Of a stretch of DNA of 64,000 nt, positions 1-7,482 are shown piece after piece. Source of the stretch: an uncultured Alkaliphilus sp. (lineage in GTDB: Bacteria; Bacillota; Clostridia; Peptostreptococcales; Natronincolaceae); the NCBI GenBank assembly GCA_938074565.1, contig CALJEQ010000023.1, positions 1-64,000 of the forward strand, given 5' to 3'. The position numbers and the translations under genes were made by a program. The first letter of the stretch is position 1; each line of letters begins with the position of its first letter. The notes under the pieces are model-generated. The model ran no database searches. It saw nothing but the letters and a program-made list of their open reading frames with translations, and was not told the DNA's origin.

Positions 1-139
1 AATGAGATAAAATTATTTCTTGCTTCTCCATTAAACTTATCATCCCCTTAGCCCCCTATGATGTCATAGGGTTATTATATATTTCCTCTAGAGGATTTTT
101 CAACTATTTCAATGGGGTAATTTTAGATTATCATAAACA

Positions 140-277
140 GCTAAGGGGTATGGTCTTAGAAGTATGTCAATGCAAGCAAAATTAACTGCATTGGCAGTCA
201 ACTTAAAGAGGATAGCAAGCATACTATTCTCTAAACTGCACTTTAATTTTCATGTTTATCTATATTATTCAGACTAA
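140..277 (+). pseudogene. C-terminal remnant of an IS transposase (IS1182-like)
   Basis: About 45 codons are open from 140 to the TAA at 275-277. The translation contains GLRSMSMQAKLTALAVNLKR, which resembles the extreme C-terminus of IS1182-type DDE transposases, where a conserved NLKRI segment closes the protein. A stop lies in frame just upstream (134-136) and no further transposase sequence is evident before it, so only the tail survives. The fragment ends at the truncated 3' end of the convergent DUF998 gene, which suggests that an insertion sequence landed there and later decayed. Terminal inverted repeats were not found. Confidence 0.5.
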
Positions 278-654
278 TGGAGTTTTATGGTAATTGATAG
301 ATGAAAATGAGAATAGCCACTATCCGACAAGGGAAAAAGAGCATATCCTATTCCTGATACCCAATTCATTACAGCAAAAGTATATATTCCAAGTCGCAAA
401 ACTTTATTCCCTTTGCCTTCAATAATTATACAAACTAATATACAACTTAGACATGCAAATAATCCGTATACAGAAGCCAATCCATTTGCCACCATAAATG
501 ATGGTGCATTTTTTGCAGTTAAATCACTTACAGCTTGGCTCATCCATTCATATCCTGGATAATGCATAGCTCCAACAACTGCATGTAATATATATAACAT
601 GAGGCTTACTGTCCCCGATAGACAAAGCCAGTTAATCAATTTTTTTCTTTTCAT
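274..654 (-). pseudogene. Truncated DUF998-family membrane protein
   Basis: The 126-residue product begins with a hydrophobic helix (about residues 9-28) and has further membrane segments near 55-78 and 86-107. The order of helices and the segment LFPLSDSGY match the N-terminal half of DUF998 integral membrane proteins, which are usually about 200 residues with six or more helices. After SDSGY the sequence stops resembling the family and terminates within 12 residues, next to a transposase remnant on the other strand, so the last helices are missing. The start has a recognisable ribosome binding site (GGGAGC). It is probably non-functional. An AraC-type remnant lies just upstream on the same strand. 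Confidence 0.6.
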
Positions 655-712
655 TTTATAGCTCCCTTTGATTAATATAACTTTCTACATTTTATTATAG
701 CATAATTCTCCG

Positions 713-787
713 TCAGCAATTGTATTCTTCGGTAAGATTCTCTTCAACATAATCTAAAGCGTTTTTTATCCTAATAATATAATCCAC
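713..787 (-). pseudogene. N-terminal remnant of an AraC-family regulator
   Basis: A GTG start at 787 behind a good GGGAGG ribosome binding site opens a 24-codon reading frame, MDYIIRIKNALDYVEENLTE followed by EYNC and a stop. This closely resembles the first helix of many Firmicutes AraC-type activators (MDYI.RINKALDYIEENL pattern). The rest of the DNA-binding and effector domains is absent: the next 60 bases lead straight to the DUF998 start. It is therefore a deletion remnant, and the pair may once have been a regulator-membrane protein operon. The call rests on a short match. Confidence 0.45.
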
Positions 788-974
788 TTTTCTTTACCTC
801 CCGGAAGGCTTATAACTATATAATAGCAGTTTTCATATCTTAAATTTTGATTTTTTTTGCTATATGTATTTATTTATATTTTTAATTCAGTAGTTACTTC
901 TAGGTAAAATTATGATTCAGGGTCTAGTCCCCTGACTCTCTTAGACTACACGTTGAAAATACTTGATTTCAGAG

Positions 975-1028
975 AAAACCGCCATCATTTATGATATGGT
1001 TCACCGTATCGCTGTAACTGCGGTTTTA
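975..1028. repeat. Inverted-repeat element, copy A
   Basis: A 54-base unit has terminal arms AAAACCGC and GCGGTTTT enclosing a central part with ATGATATGGTTCACCGTATC. A second, half-length copy of the left part lies at 4121-4156. Both copies sit in the decayed region. Its identity is not known; a miniature or degraded mobile element is possible. Nothing else convincing was seen between 788 and 975 except a short inverted repeat around the bases CAGGGTCTAGTCCCCTG near 917-933. Confidence 0.4.
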
Positions 1029-1073
1029 AATCAAGCTTAAGCAAAGATTCTTTTAGAATTATAGATATATTTT

Positions 1074-1144
1074 GGGACAAAAAACCTGTCCCCTTGTCCC
1101 ATTATGCATTACCTCCAATCCTTTGATTGGTATCTAGTAATGCA
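1074..1144. repeat. REP-like palindromic cluster
   Basis: Two adjacent hairpins lie just downstream of the ApeA-like gene. The first (1074-1100) has arms GGGACAA and TTGTCCC around CCTGTCCCC, a composition typical of REP sequences associated with Y1 (RAYT) transposases in Firmicutes. The second (1105-1144) has outer arms TGCATTAC/GTAATGCA and an inner CCAATC/GATTGG stem. There is no U-run on either side, so a classical terminator is unlikely. Confidence 0.4.
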
Positions 1145-1172
1145 ATAGAAATCTAGATAAGTCAAGAAATTC

Positions 1173-2609
1173 TTATCTTTCTATGTCGTGTGTATGCTCT
1201 TGAATGTAATAGGCATCATCTATTCTTCTAATTTTTTCAACAGTCTTTTTTCTAACTTCATCAGGATCAAAGCCAATCAGAGCTAGCATATGAAACTCTA
1301 GTAGTGCTATAAGATAACCATTTATAAACGGAAGCTCCACTTTTAAAAATGCTTTATCAAGCTTCGCTGGATCATAATGCGTATAGTAATTTCTTGTATC
1401 AACGACCTTACTAATGTATTCGTCCATTTTATAATTATTAGGCCAAAATGGCAATATGCCCTCTGCAAAAATTAAATCAGAAAGACGACTTCTTAAATAA
1501 ATCCTCTTGCTTTTTCTCTGACCATCATCGAGTAAGAACTTCTTCCAGTGTTGTGTGTTGCTGTTTCCATGACAAAAGTTATCAACTATTCTATCCACCC
1601 TAGCAATATATTCCTTTAAGTCATCCGTAACAAAACGAGCATGATAAGTCTCTAATGCTTGTGTAAGGTTTAAGAATAGCATTTCTGAGGTTCCTGAAGT
1701 TTTTGAGAACGCAGTAAAATACAAATCTAGAACCGGTTTTAGCATAGAATAGTTGCTTTTCCATTTTGTAAAAATATCATTCTTATCAATGTCTTCTAAT
1801 GTAAACAAACAATCATATTGTCTAACACTTGGGGTTGGACCAATACTTCCAGTACCTATAATCATATCCGCCGATATATATTTCTTTTTTGAAGTTCCAT
1901 CATCTTTATCAATCTCCATATAAATAGATGAGTGCTCGTACCTAACATTATCAATTTCAACTTTATGGTTTATGCCCAACCCTATCAAATATTGTATACA
2001 TAAAGCATCTTCAATGATTATATCTAAGGTAGTCGATTTTTTGTATGTAAACCCAATCAAAACACGCTGATTAACTTTGATCTCTTTTCCATACATATCT
2101 CCTCCAATGCTACCTTGATTGGGATAAAAAGTTAACTTAAGATTTTCATTTAAGTTAAATGTAACAGGTTCTTTATGTATCCACAGTAGGTTGGAACCTC
2201 CATCTTTACTAAAATCCCAATCATATCTGCACAAACCCGACCAATCTATAATTTCACCAAAATCAAAAGTTAAGTTTGAAAATTTAATATCATCTTCAGA
2301 TTTTACCTCTAATCCCCAGAAGGCATAATCAGCGTATATAATTTGTTGTGTATATGATAAAACATGACTATGTTCTTTCCCAGTACTACATTTATACAAC
2401 AAAACTTTTGCACCAGAAAAAAGTGTACCACAAATATATGGGATTTTCCCTTTATACGGAGGACGTGGCATAGGTTTCCCATCGGTCGCAGGAATGAGTA
2501 TCTCAAGAGCAATTACACGCTTTTCATAGTTTACATGAAGTTCTCCCTGATACAATTGTTCCTTTTCAAATAATCTCCATGTTCCACCATATTTCTGTGT
2601 CTCTGACAT
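1173..2609 (-). CDS. ApeA-like HEPN-domain protein, probable anti-phage defence
   Basis: The 478-residue product has an N-terminal beta-rich half (about residues 5-290) beginning YGGTWRLFE, like the ApeA N-terminal domain, and a helical C-terminal half (about 290-470). The C-terminal half carries the HEPN nuclease signature R-x4-H as RNYYTH at residues 406-411. ApeA is known as an abortive-infection type defence protein, and HEPN domains with this motif are usually metal-independent RNases. The ATG at 2609 is preferred over an upstream GTG at 2618 because the sequence AAAGGGGGTG lies at the right distance from the ATG and overlaps the GTG. The gene stands alone among pseudogenes, consistent with a horizontally acquired defence gene. 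RNase activity is inferred from the motif only. Confidence 0.65.
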   Translation of the reverse strand: MSETQKYGGTWRLFEKEQLYQGELHVNYEKRVIALEILIPATDGKPMPRPPYKGKIPYICGTLFSGAKVLLYKCSTGKEHSHVLSYTQQIIYADYAFWGLEVKSEDDIKFSNLTFDFGEIIDWSGLCRYDWDFSKDGGSNLLWIHKEPVTFNLNENLKLTFYPNQGSIGGDMYGKEIKVNQRVLIGFTYKKSTTLDIIIEDALCIQYLIGLGINHKVEIDNVRYEHSSIYMEIDKDDGTSKKKYISADMIIGTGSIGPTPSVRQYDCLFTLEDIDKNDIFTKWKSNYSMLKPVLDLYFTAFSKTSGTSEMLFLNLTQALETYHARFVTDDLKEYIARVDRIVDNFCHGNSNTQHWKKFLLDDGQRKSKRIYLRSRLSDLIFAEGILPFWPNNYKMDEYISKVVDTRNYYTHYDPAKLDKAFLKVELPFINGYLIALLEFHMLALIGFDPDEVRKKTVEKIRRIDDAYYIQEHTHDIER

Positions 2610-2678
2610 GTGCTTCACCCCCTTTGAGTTTTTAAATTTACAAGAAAATTACTTATATTCATTATTTAATAAATCCTC

Positions 2679-3154
2679 TCATTCAAAACTTTTCCCACTA
2701 ATCTTCTTAATCAAATTGCAAAATTGATCCCAATTATCCGGGAACTTATTATCACCATACTTGTTTATATTTCGACCATCTCTTATGATTTCTAAACTCC
2801 ATTGAGTTCCATCACAAATACCAGATTCAATATACTTAGTCTTCCAGTTTAGCAAATCTAGCATTTTTAACTCATCAATAAACTTATCAAGAGTAATCTG
2901 CTTGATTGTTTTTTCATAATGTTCTTCAGCACCGATACTTAGATGGTCCCATTTAAGCTTTCTACTTTGAAAATCTATATCCACTTCATAATAGCCACCA
3001 AAATAACCACCAACGGATGCTCTGATACCTTTTATCTCCAGTTTTATTTTCCCTTCTTCAGCCATCAAGAACGCATCATGCGTTGGCATGCTATAAACAA
3101 TCTTGATCGCATTTAAAGAGCACATCTAGGACATTTCTTGTAGTTAATTGCCAC
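2679..3154 (-). pseudogene. Frameshifted zinc-ribbon protein with unknown C-terminal domain
   Basis: A GTG at 3154 with an AGAGGTGG ribosome binding site opens MAINYKKCPRC, half of a zinc ribbon, then runs into a stop after two codons. Adding one G near 3127 would give CPRCGSLNAIKIVYSMPTHD and join the downstream 148-codon frame (2679-3125) seamlessly. The C-terminal part, with GGYFGGYYEVDIDF and DGTQWSLEI, resembles another small clostridial family of unknown function. The protein may be a chimera of two families joined around KIKLEIKG. If the shift is real the gene is inactive or makes only the 148-residue part; a sequencing error is the alternative. Confidence 0.55.
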
Positions 3155-3170
3155 ATGACCACCTCTTTTC

Positions 3171-3260
3171 CTAATACTTGTTTGGAAACTTCTCTTTACC
3201 TAATAACCATAAATACTTATCAATGTCTTTTAGGGTGGGTGTAGTTGGTGTAGGGTCAGG
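3171..3260 (-). pseudogene. C-terminal coding fragment, unknown gene
   Basis: A short frame ending at the TAG at 3171-3173 reads PTPTTPTLKDIDKYLWLLGK and then EKFPNKY. It has a stop immediately upstream in frame and no start or ribosome binding site, but the composition looks like genuine protein sequence. It is probably the surviving tail of a deleted gene. The parent family was not recognised. Confidence 0.25.
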
Positions 3261-3380
3261 CTAACTTTTAAAGTATATTATAAAGTTTAATAGTGAGCCT
3301 GATCAAATTCTTTCTTTTGTATAGGTCTTCTCTTTTATTCAATTGCTCTATGACTTAATTGAACAAAAGTACCATTATAT

Positions 3381-3847
3381 CTACCACACAGATAACCTTG
3401 TTCTGAAGTCATTTTCATCATTAATATGCTGGATATTTTTAAATTCATTTATTTTTGCGTTATGATAAAATCTTTCAAGCTTTTCTTTATCCTTACAATA
3501 AATTTCAACATATTCAGAATCAATAACTAAAAGTGCAAGTTGACAATCGTATTTTAATAAATCCTCATACGTTTGTACATTTATTACATTTTTATCTTTC
3601 GGAAAGGCTTTGAAATTTGCAAAATTATATAATGGTCGTTGTTTTCAATTATATCTTTAAGAAGTTTACCCTCCATTCCGTAAATTTCTTCAGAGAAAAG
3701 TGGCTCACCTAGAGTACCATTTTCAATGAAATATGCCTCTTCGCCCCCTATATATCAATTAAATTCTGTTATGTCGATAGGCTTTAATATCTCTCCAAGA
3801 AAACGTCCGTACTCATTTGGAATTTTAAAACTGAATCCTCTTTTCAT
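3381..3847 (-). pseudogene. DUF2691-family pseudogene (nonsense codon and frameshift)
   Basis: The start at 3847 has a strong TAAGGAGG ribosome binding site and reads MKRGFSFKIPNEYGRFLGEI, followed by LKPIDITEFN, the beginning of DUF2691 proteins. Codon 31 is TGA (3755-3757) where the family has Trp (NWYIGGEE), so a TGG to TGA change is likely. The frame continues to about codon 75, then shifts at the A-run at 3621-3624, where one missing base explains the change. The rest reads to KINEFKNIQHINDENDFR and ends TRLSVW at 3381. The restored protein would be 155 residues, the family's normal length. Function of the family is unknown. Confidence 0.8.
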
Positions 3848-4371
3848 TACATACCTCCTTAGATTCCCTATGTTACTATCTATAACTTTTGCAGCAAGTA
3901 GGGATGACCTTTGCTTGCCTACTAATTGAATTTGATTATCACTATCTTTATTACTTTGTAATACTTATATTTGGGTTATGATATGTTTTTGAAACCGTAC
4001 CATAACCCAAAAAGCTCACCTCAGCATATAGTCTGGTTTCTCTTGCATCACATAAATTAATAATAAATACACAAATATGCAAATCCTTTTATATTCCTGT
4101 ATTTTCAACACTTCCACTAAAAAACCGCAATCTTTTATGATAAGGTTCACCATACCATATCCTAAATGCTAATTACTAGTTGAACTACTTCTTAAATATT
4201 TTTAAAAACTAAATACTATACTTTACACTGAAATAATTTTATATTTATATTCAACACCATCCTACTTTCCACCTTTATTAATCATTCTACACTACTTGTA
4301 ATTTTACAAATCTTTTTTGATTTAAATTATTTATGAAAACAACAAATGCTTAGTAACTACATTTTTACCTC
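3848..4371. other. Non-coding stretch with an inverted repeat
   Basis: No convincing gene was found on either strand. The stretch holds the DUF2691 leader, a perfect 11-bp inverted repeat TTTGGGTTATG/CATAACCCAAA (3970-3980 and 4001-4011) without a U-run, and the partial repeat copy at 4121-4156. Confidence 0.5.
4121..4156. repeat. Inverted-repeat element, partial copy B
   Basis: The 36 bases AAAACCGCAATCTTTTATGA followed by TAAGGTTCACCATACC match the left part of the unit at 975-1010 at roughly five of every six positions. The right arm with GCGGTTTT is missing, so this copy is truncated. Its origin is unknown. Confidence 0.4.
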
Positions 4372-4980
4372 CTAAGCAAATTCATGATATAAGTTAATCT
4401 CCGTTACAACACCATCTTTAATAACAAAAGTTATATAGGTATAAGCATCATAATTAAACATAAATTGATATTTTCCATCTCTACCAGTTGTTCCATCCAT
4501 ACTGCCCTCAACTTCTGGGTAAGCTTCTTTAACCAAATCTGTACTATCACCAATCTTAATTCCTCTGTTTGTTATTAAACCCTCATTAGTTGAACTTATC
4601 CCTAGTATATAAAACCTTTCCCCATCCCCTTTAGGTGAAAACAGCTTTACTTCTGTGTCATCATATTTAATTATTCTTATAAAACTTCCAGTGAAGGTAT
4701 CTGCATTAACCAATTCTGTTGTTTCTTGAAATATTCTTTCTCCAAAAATAACATCTAAGTCAGTTTCATCCTCCCAATCGAAAAGGGATACTTTGTTCTC
4801 TGAAACCCTTAAAGTGTAATCAACTGGTCTTTCATAATCTACTTTCTCTTCACTATTTATTTGTTGTTCCATAACACTATCAATTTCAGTATTTTTATTA
4901 TCTCCTAAAGAAGTTTTCATGCATCCAGTCATTGCCACTACTAAAACCAAACTTCCTATTATCATAACCATTCGTTTCAA
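4372..4980 (-). CDS. Predicted lipoprotein of unknown function
   Basis: The 202-residue protein starts with a positively charged N-terminus, a hydrophobic stretch and a lipobox AMTGC with Cys20, so it should be lipid-anchored on the outer face of the membrane. A low-complexity linker (about 21-55) is followed by a soluble domain. Its last third, RGIKIGDSTDLVKEAYPEVE then DGVVTEINLYHE, resembles small BamE/SmpA-like or YjgB-like folds found in clostridial lipoproteins, a weak similarity. The start is TTG at 4980: the ribosome binding site GGAGGG lies 6-7 bases upstream, while the first in-frame ATG is too far from it. The gene is monocistronic. Confidence 0.65.
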   Translation of the reverse strand: MKRMVMIIGSLVLVVAMTGCMKTSLGDNKNTEIDSVMEQQINSEEKVDYERPVDYTLRVSENKVSLFDWEDETDLDVIFGERIFQETTELVNADTFTGSFIRIIKYDDTEVKLFSPKGDGERFYILGISSTNEGLITNRGIKIGDSTDLVKEAYPEVEGSMDGTTGRDGKYQFMFNYDAYTYITFVIKDGVVTEINLYHEFA

Positions 4981-5198
4981 ATGACTCCCTCCTTTAAATC
5001 TTTTCCTTTAGTTCAACCATTAATATACATATTAAAACCCCGATAACATTTCCATTTTTAATTACCACAGTAATAATGTTAAATTTAATAAATTATTATA
5101 TTTATATTATATTGTACTTTCTCAAAATATCGTAATTCATTTTTAGGATTTCTTTTATTTAAAACTAATATTAAGTTAAAAGTTATTTATAGTTACCA

Positions 5199-5233
5199 AA
5201 AGAAAAACAAACTGATTTAGTCTTCAGTTTGTT
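5199..5233 (-). terminator. Rho-independent terminator of the DUF4885 gene
   Basis: On the minus strand the arms ACAAACTGA and TCAGTTTGT form a 9-bp stem with an 8-base loop, followed by TTTTTCTTTT. It lies just after the stop codon at 5252. Confidence 0.8.
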
Positions 5234-5251
5234 ATGTTTATCCCTATTTAC

Positions 5252-6268
5252 TTATAAAGAAGCAACACTTGCTTTCCATTCATCAATCCAATTGGTTTTA
5301 CCAGTTCCATAGCTGTCTTTTTGTCCAATGTCCTGTAAAGAACCATTTTCGTAACCAATGGATAAAATTAAATCTGGAATAGAATCAAATCCACTTTTCG
5401 CAAGGGCATATAACTGAGCTCCGTAATGGGCTGTCATAACTCCGTAATCATCTTTTGTAACATATGGATTTTCTCTAATAGTTCTTTTATAGATGTCAAA
5501 TACATCTGTTCCATCCTCTGTAACAAACTTCCCATCTACAACTTCTAGGTTTTTCAAATCATAGCCTGTAACATTTTTTATAACACGAACAAGGTTATAT
5601 TTATCATATTTCTGTGGTGTAAACTGTGTAGAATCATGGGAACGACTTTGGATAATGTGCACAAATAACTCTTTTGCATTATTAGCTGTATTCAGTGCCT
5701 CTTCTAGTCGTTTAATCAGTTCATTATCGTCGGTACCACTTACAGTTAACTTGTAACTGTTTGGATCAATTGTAAACGCCAACTTCATACCATCTGGAAT
5801 ACTAACCTGAAATTTATCAAGTAATTGTTGAAACTGATCATTTACTTTTTGGCGATTAAATGCTTTTCGTTCAGCAACTTCTACTCCACCATGAATTAGG
5901 GAATCTTTACGAAATAGAGAATCCCTCAAATCATATCTACCAGCACAACCATTGGTTAACCAAGATAGTTCTGCACTACGGGATGCTTCCCTTTCTATCT
6001 CAGTTAAGTCATGTCTAAAATATGGTGAATTGGGATTCTTATATTTATCAAAGATATGTTGTTCTGGGTTTTTAAAACGCTTATTTTGTTCATTGATTTT
6101 TCTGTATTTATCATCTAGTGCTTGTATTTGTTTATCTACTTCACTTACCCAACCATTTTTATTTTGAATAATGGTTTCAGTTTCTGTTGTAACGCTTTTT
6201 TCCGTTTGTGTTGTATGGTTAATGGAATTCGTTGTATTAATGTTTGTTCTAACAGAACTTATATTCAT
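5252..6268 (-). CDS. DUF4885-family protein
   Basis: The 338-residue protein has a Ser/Thr/Asn-rich N-terminus (MNISSVRTNINTTNSINHTT), then a charged helical region and a conserved C-terminal half with FQQLLDKF, FTIDPNSYKLTVSGTDD, RSHDSTQFT and GTGKTNWIDEWKAS. These are hallmarks, as I recall them, of the DUF4885 family of Bacillus and Clostridia; its function is unknown. There is no signal peptide. The start is placed at 6268 because AAGGGAGG sits 6-7 bases upstream; an upstream ATG at 6316 has no such site. A terminator follows at 5199-5233, so the gene is a single transcription unit. Confidence 0.7.
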   Translation of the reverse strand: MNISSVRTNINTTNSINHTTQTEKSVTTETETIIQNKNGWVSEVDKQIQALDDKYRKINEQNKRFKNPEQHIFDKYKNPNSPYFRHDLTEIEREASRSAELSWLTNGCAGRYDLRDSLFRKDSLIHGGVEVAERKAFNRQKVNDQFQQLLDKFQVSIPDGMKLAFTIDPNSYKLTVSGTDDNELIKRLEEALNTANNAKELFVHIIQSRSHDSTQFTPQKYDKYNLVRVIKNVTGYDLKNLEVVDGKFVTEDGTDVFDIYKRTIRENPYVTKDDYGVMTAHYGAQLYALAKSGFDSIPDLILSIGYENGSLQDIGQKDSYGTGKTNWIDEWKASVASL

Positions 6269-6451
6269 ATATATTCCTCCCTTAATTTTCCTTTCGAAAA
6301 AATTGTTTATTAACATATATCGGTTATATATGGAAATAATTTATAGGTAATTTACAATATTTTTCACTTATATAAAATTCTACAAATTTATCTTTACTTT
6401 CATATGTATTAATGTGATAATGATGTAAATTACTATTAAAGGAGGAATAAT

Positions 6452-7327
6452 ATGTTAAAGAACAGTGTTAAACAATTACTAGTATTCACCTTAATGATTT
6501 TGTTGGTATTTTCATTAGGTACACCAGCACCAGTATATGCATATGATGCAATTACTGGGAACAACAGTTTTGAGACAGCGTATATAATAGGTCACTGGCA
6601 GTACAAAAATATCCCTACTACAATATTATCAGAAAACGAAAATGAAGCTTATTATAAGTTTACTGCCAATGCTGGTGAAAAAGTTTATGTTAGAAGTTCC
6701 TATCAAAATGAGTATGCAGGTATGAAAATAGAAGTATTTAATAAGTATTTTCAACGGATTGATGTAGGAACAAGTGTAGTTAACCCTAGTTCAGTTATAC
6801 CCTTTATCTATGCAAATGCAGATTCAGCTTCAAGCTCTGAAACTTTTTATGTGAGAGTTAGTAGAGGCAACTATACAGGAGATATGTATTTTTCAATATC
6901 TATTTATGATCGAATTAAATCTGGAAGTGGAACGTTTAATTTTTCAGGTACAGCGGTTAATAACGGAAATGTTACTTTAAGTCCAGCAGGTGTAGATTCC
7001 TCTGTTATTACAATGGACTTAACAAATAACACTACAATCCCGAAACATGCCATTGTTAAATCCATCACAACTTCCAGTACCCAAACACCAAGTCAAGGAA
7101 GTGTACTTCATAAGATAATGCCAGACCAAACAGGCATTTGGTATACATCTACGGTTTCTAGCGCTACTAGCGGTAGTTATACTATTTCTTTACAGAATCA
7201 ATTATATGTTGCTAGAAAATGGTCTTTTAAATATAATGCAAAGGCAACAGCTAAATCTACCATGACAAATGTTCGTGCCACTATAAATTATCAATATGAC
7301 GTAACTGATCAGTTTAGTTATCAGTAA
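6452..7327 (+). CDS. Secreted protein with PPC-like beta domain
   Basis: The 291-residue product has a clear signal peptide (residues 1-30, hydrophobic core LLVFTLMILLVFSLG, cleavage after VYA). Residues about 35-150 (GNNSFETAYIIG, AYYKFTANAGEKVYVRSS, FYVRVSRGNYTGDMYFSISI) look like a bacterial pre-peptidase C-terminal (PPC) type beta-sandwich, often found on secreted enzymes. The remainder (about 155-291) is a second beta-rich region not recognised. No catalytic domain is visible, so the role may be binding or structural. The start has an AAAGGAGG ribosome binding site. It runs convergently to the histidine kinase and shares the terminator at 7413-7449. Confidence 0.65.
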   Translation: MLKNSVKQLLVFTLMILLVFSLGTPAPVYAYDAITGNNSFETAYIIGHWQYKNIPTTILSENENEAYYKFTANAGEKVYVRSSYQNEYAGMKIEVFNKYFQRIDVGTSVVNPSSVIPFIYANADSASSSETFYVRVSRGNYTGDMYFSISIYDRIKSGSGTFNFSGTAVNNGNVTLSPAGVDSSVITMDLTNNTTIPKHAIVKSITTSSTQTPSQGSVLHKIMPDQTGIWYTSTVSSATSGSYTISLQNQLYVARKWSFKYNAKATAKSTMTNVRATINYQYDVTDQFSYQ

Positions 7328-7412
7328 TACCAAATCTTACACTTAACATGGTTTTATAAAATACATTTCTTTATATGTTTTTTGATTCATCAATTTTCAT
7401 GCAATGTTTGTT

Positions 7413-7449
7413 AAAAAAACTGAGGGTTTATAGCCCTCAGTCTTTTTTT
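7413..7449. terminator. Bidirectional terminator
   Basis: The stem ACTGAGGG/CCCTCAGT is flanked by an A-run on the left and TCTTTTTTT on the right. It therefore works for the secreted protein gene on the plus strand and for the two-component operon on the minus strand. Confidence 0.85.
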
Positions 7450-7482
7450 ATAAAATCCACTGTCAGTTCTCCCTTTTCACTA

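Noticed and set aside
3970-4011. Inverted repeat as a Rho-independent terminator
   Set aside because: The stem is AT-rich and there is no U-run on either strand.
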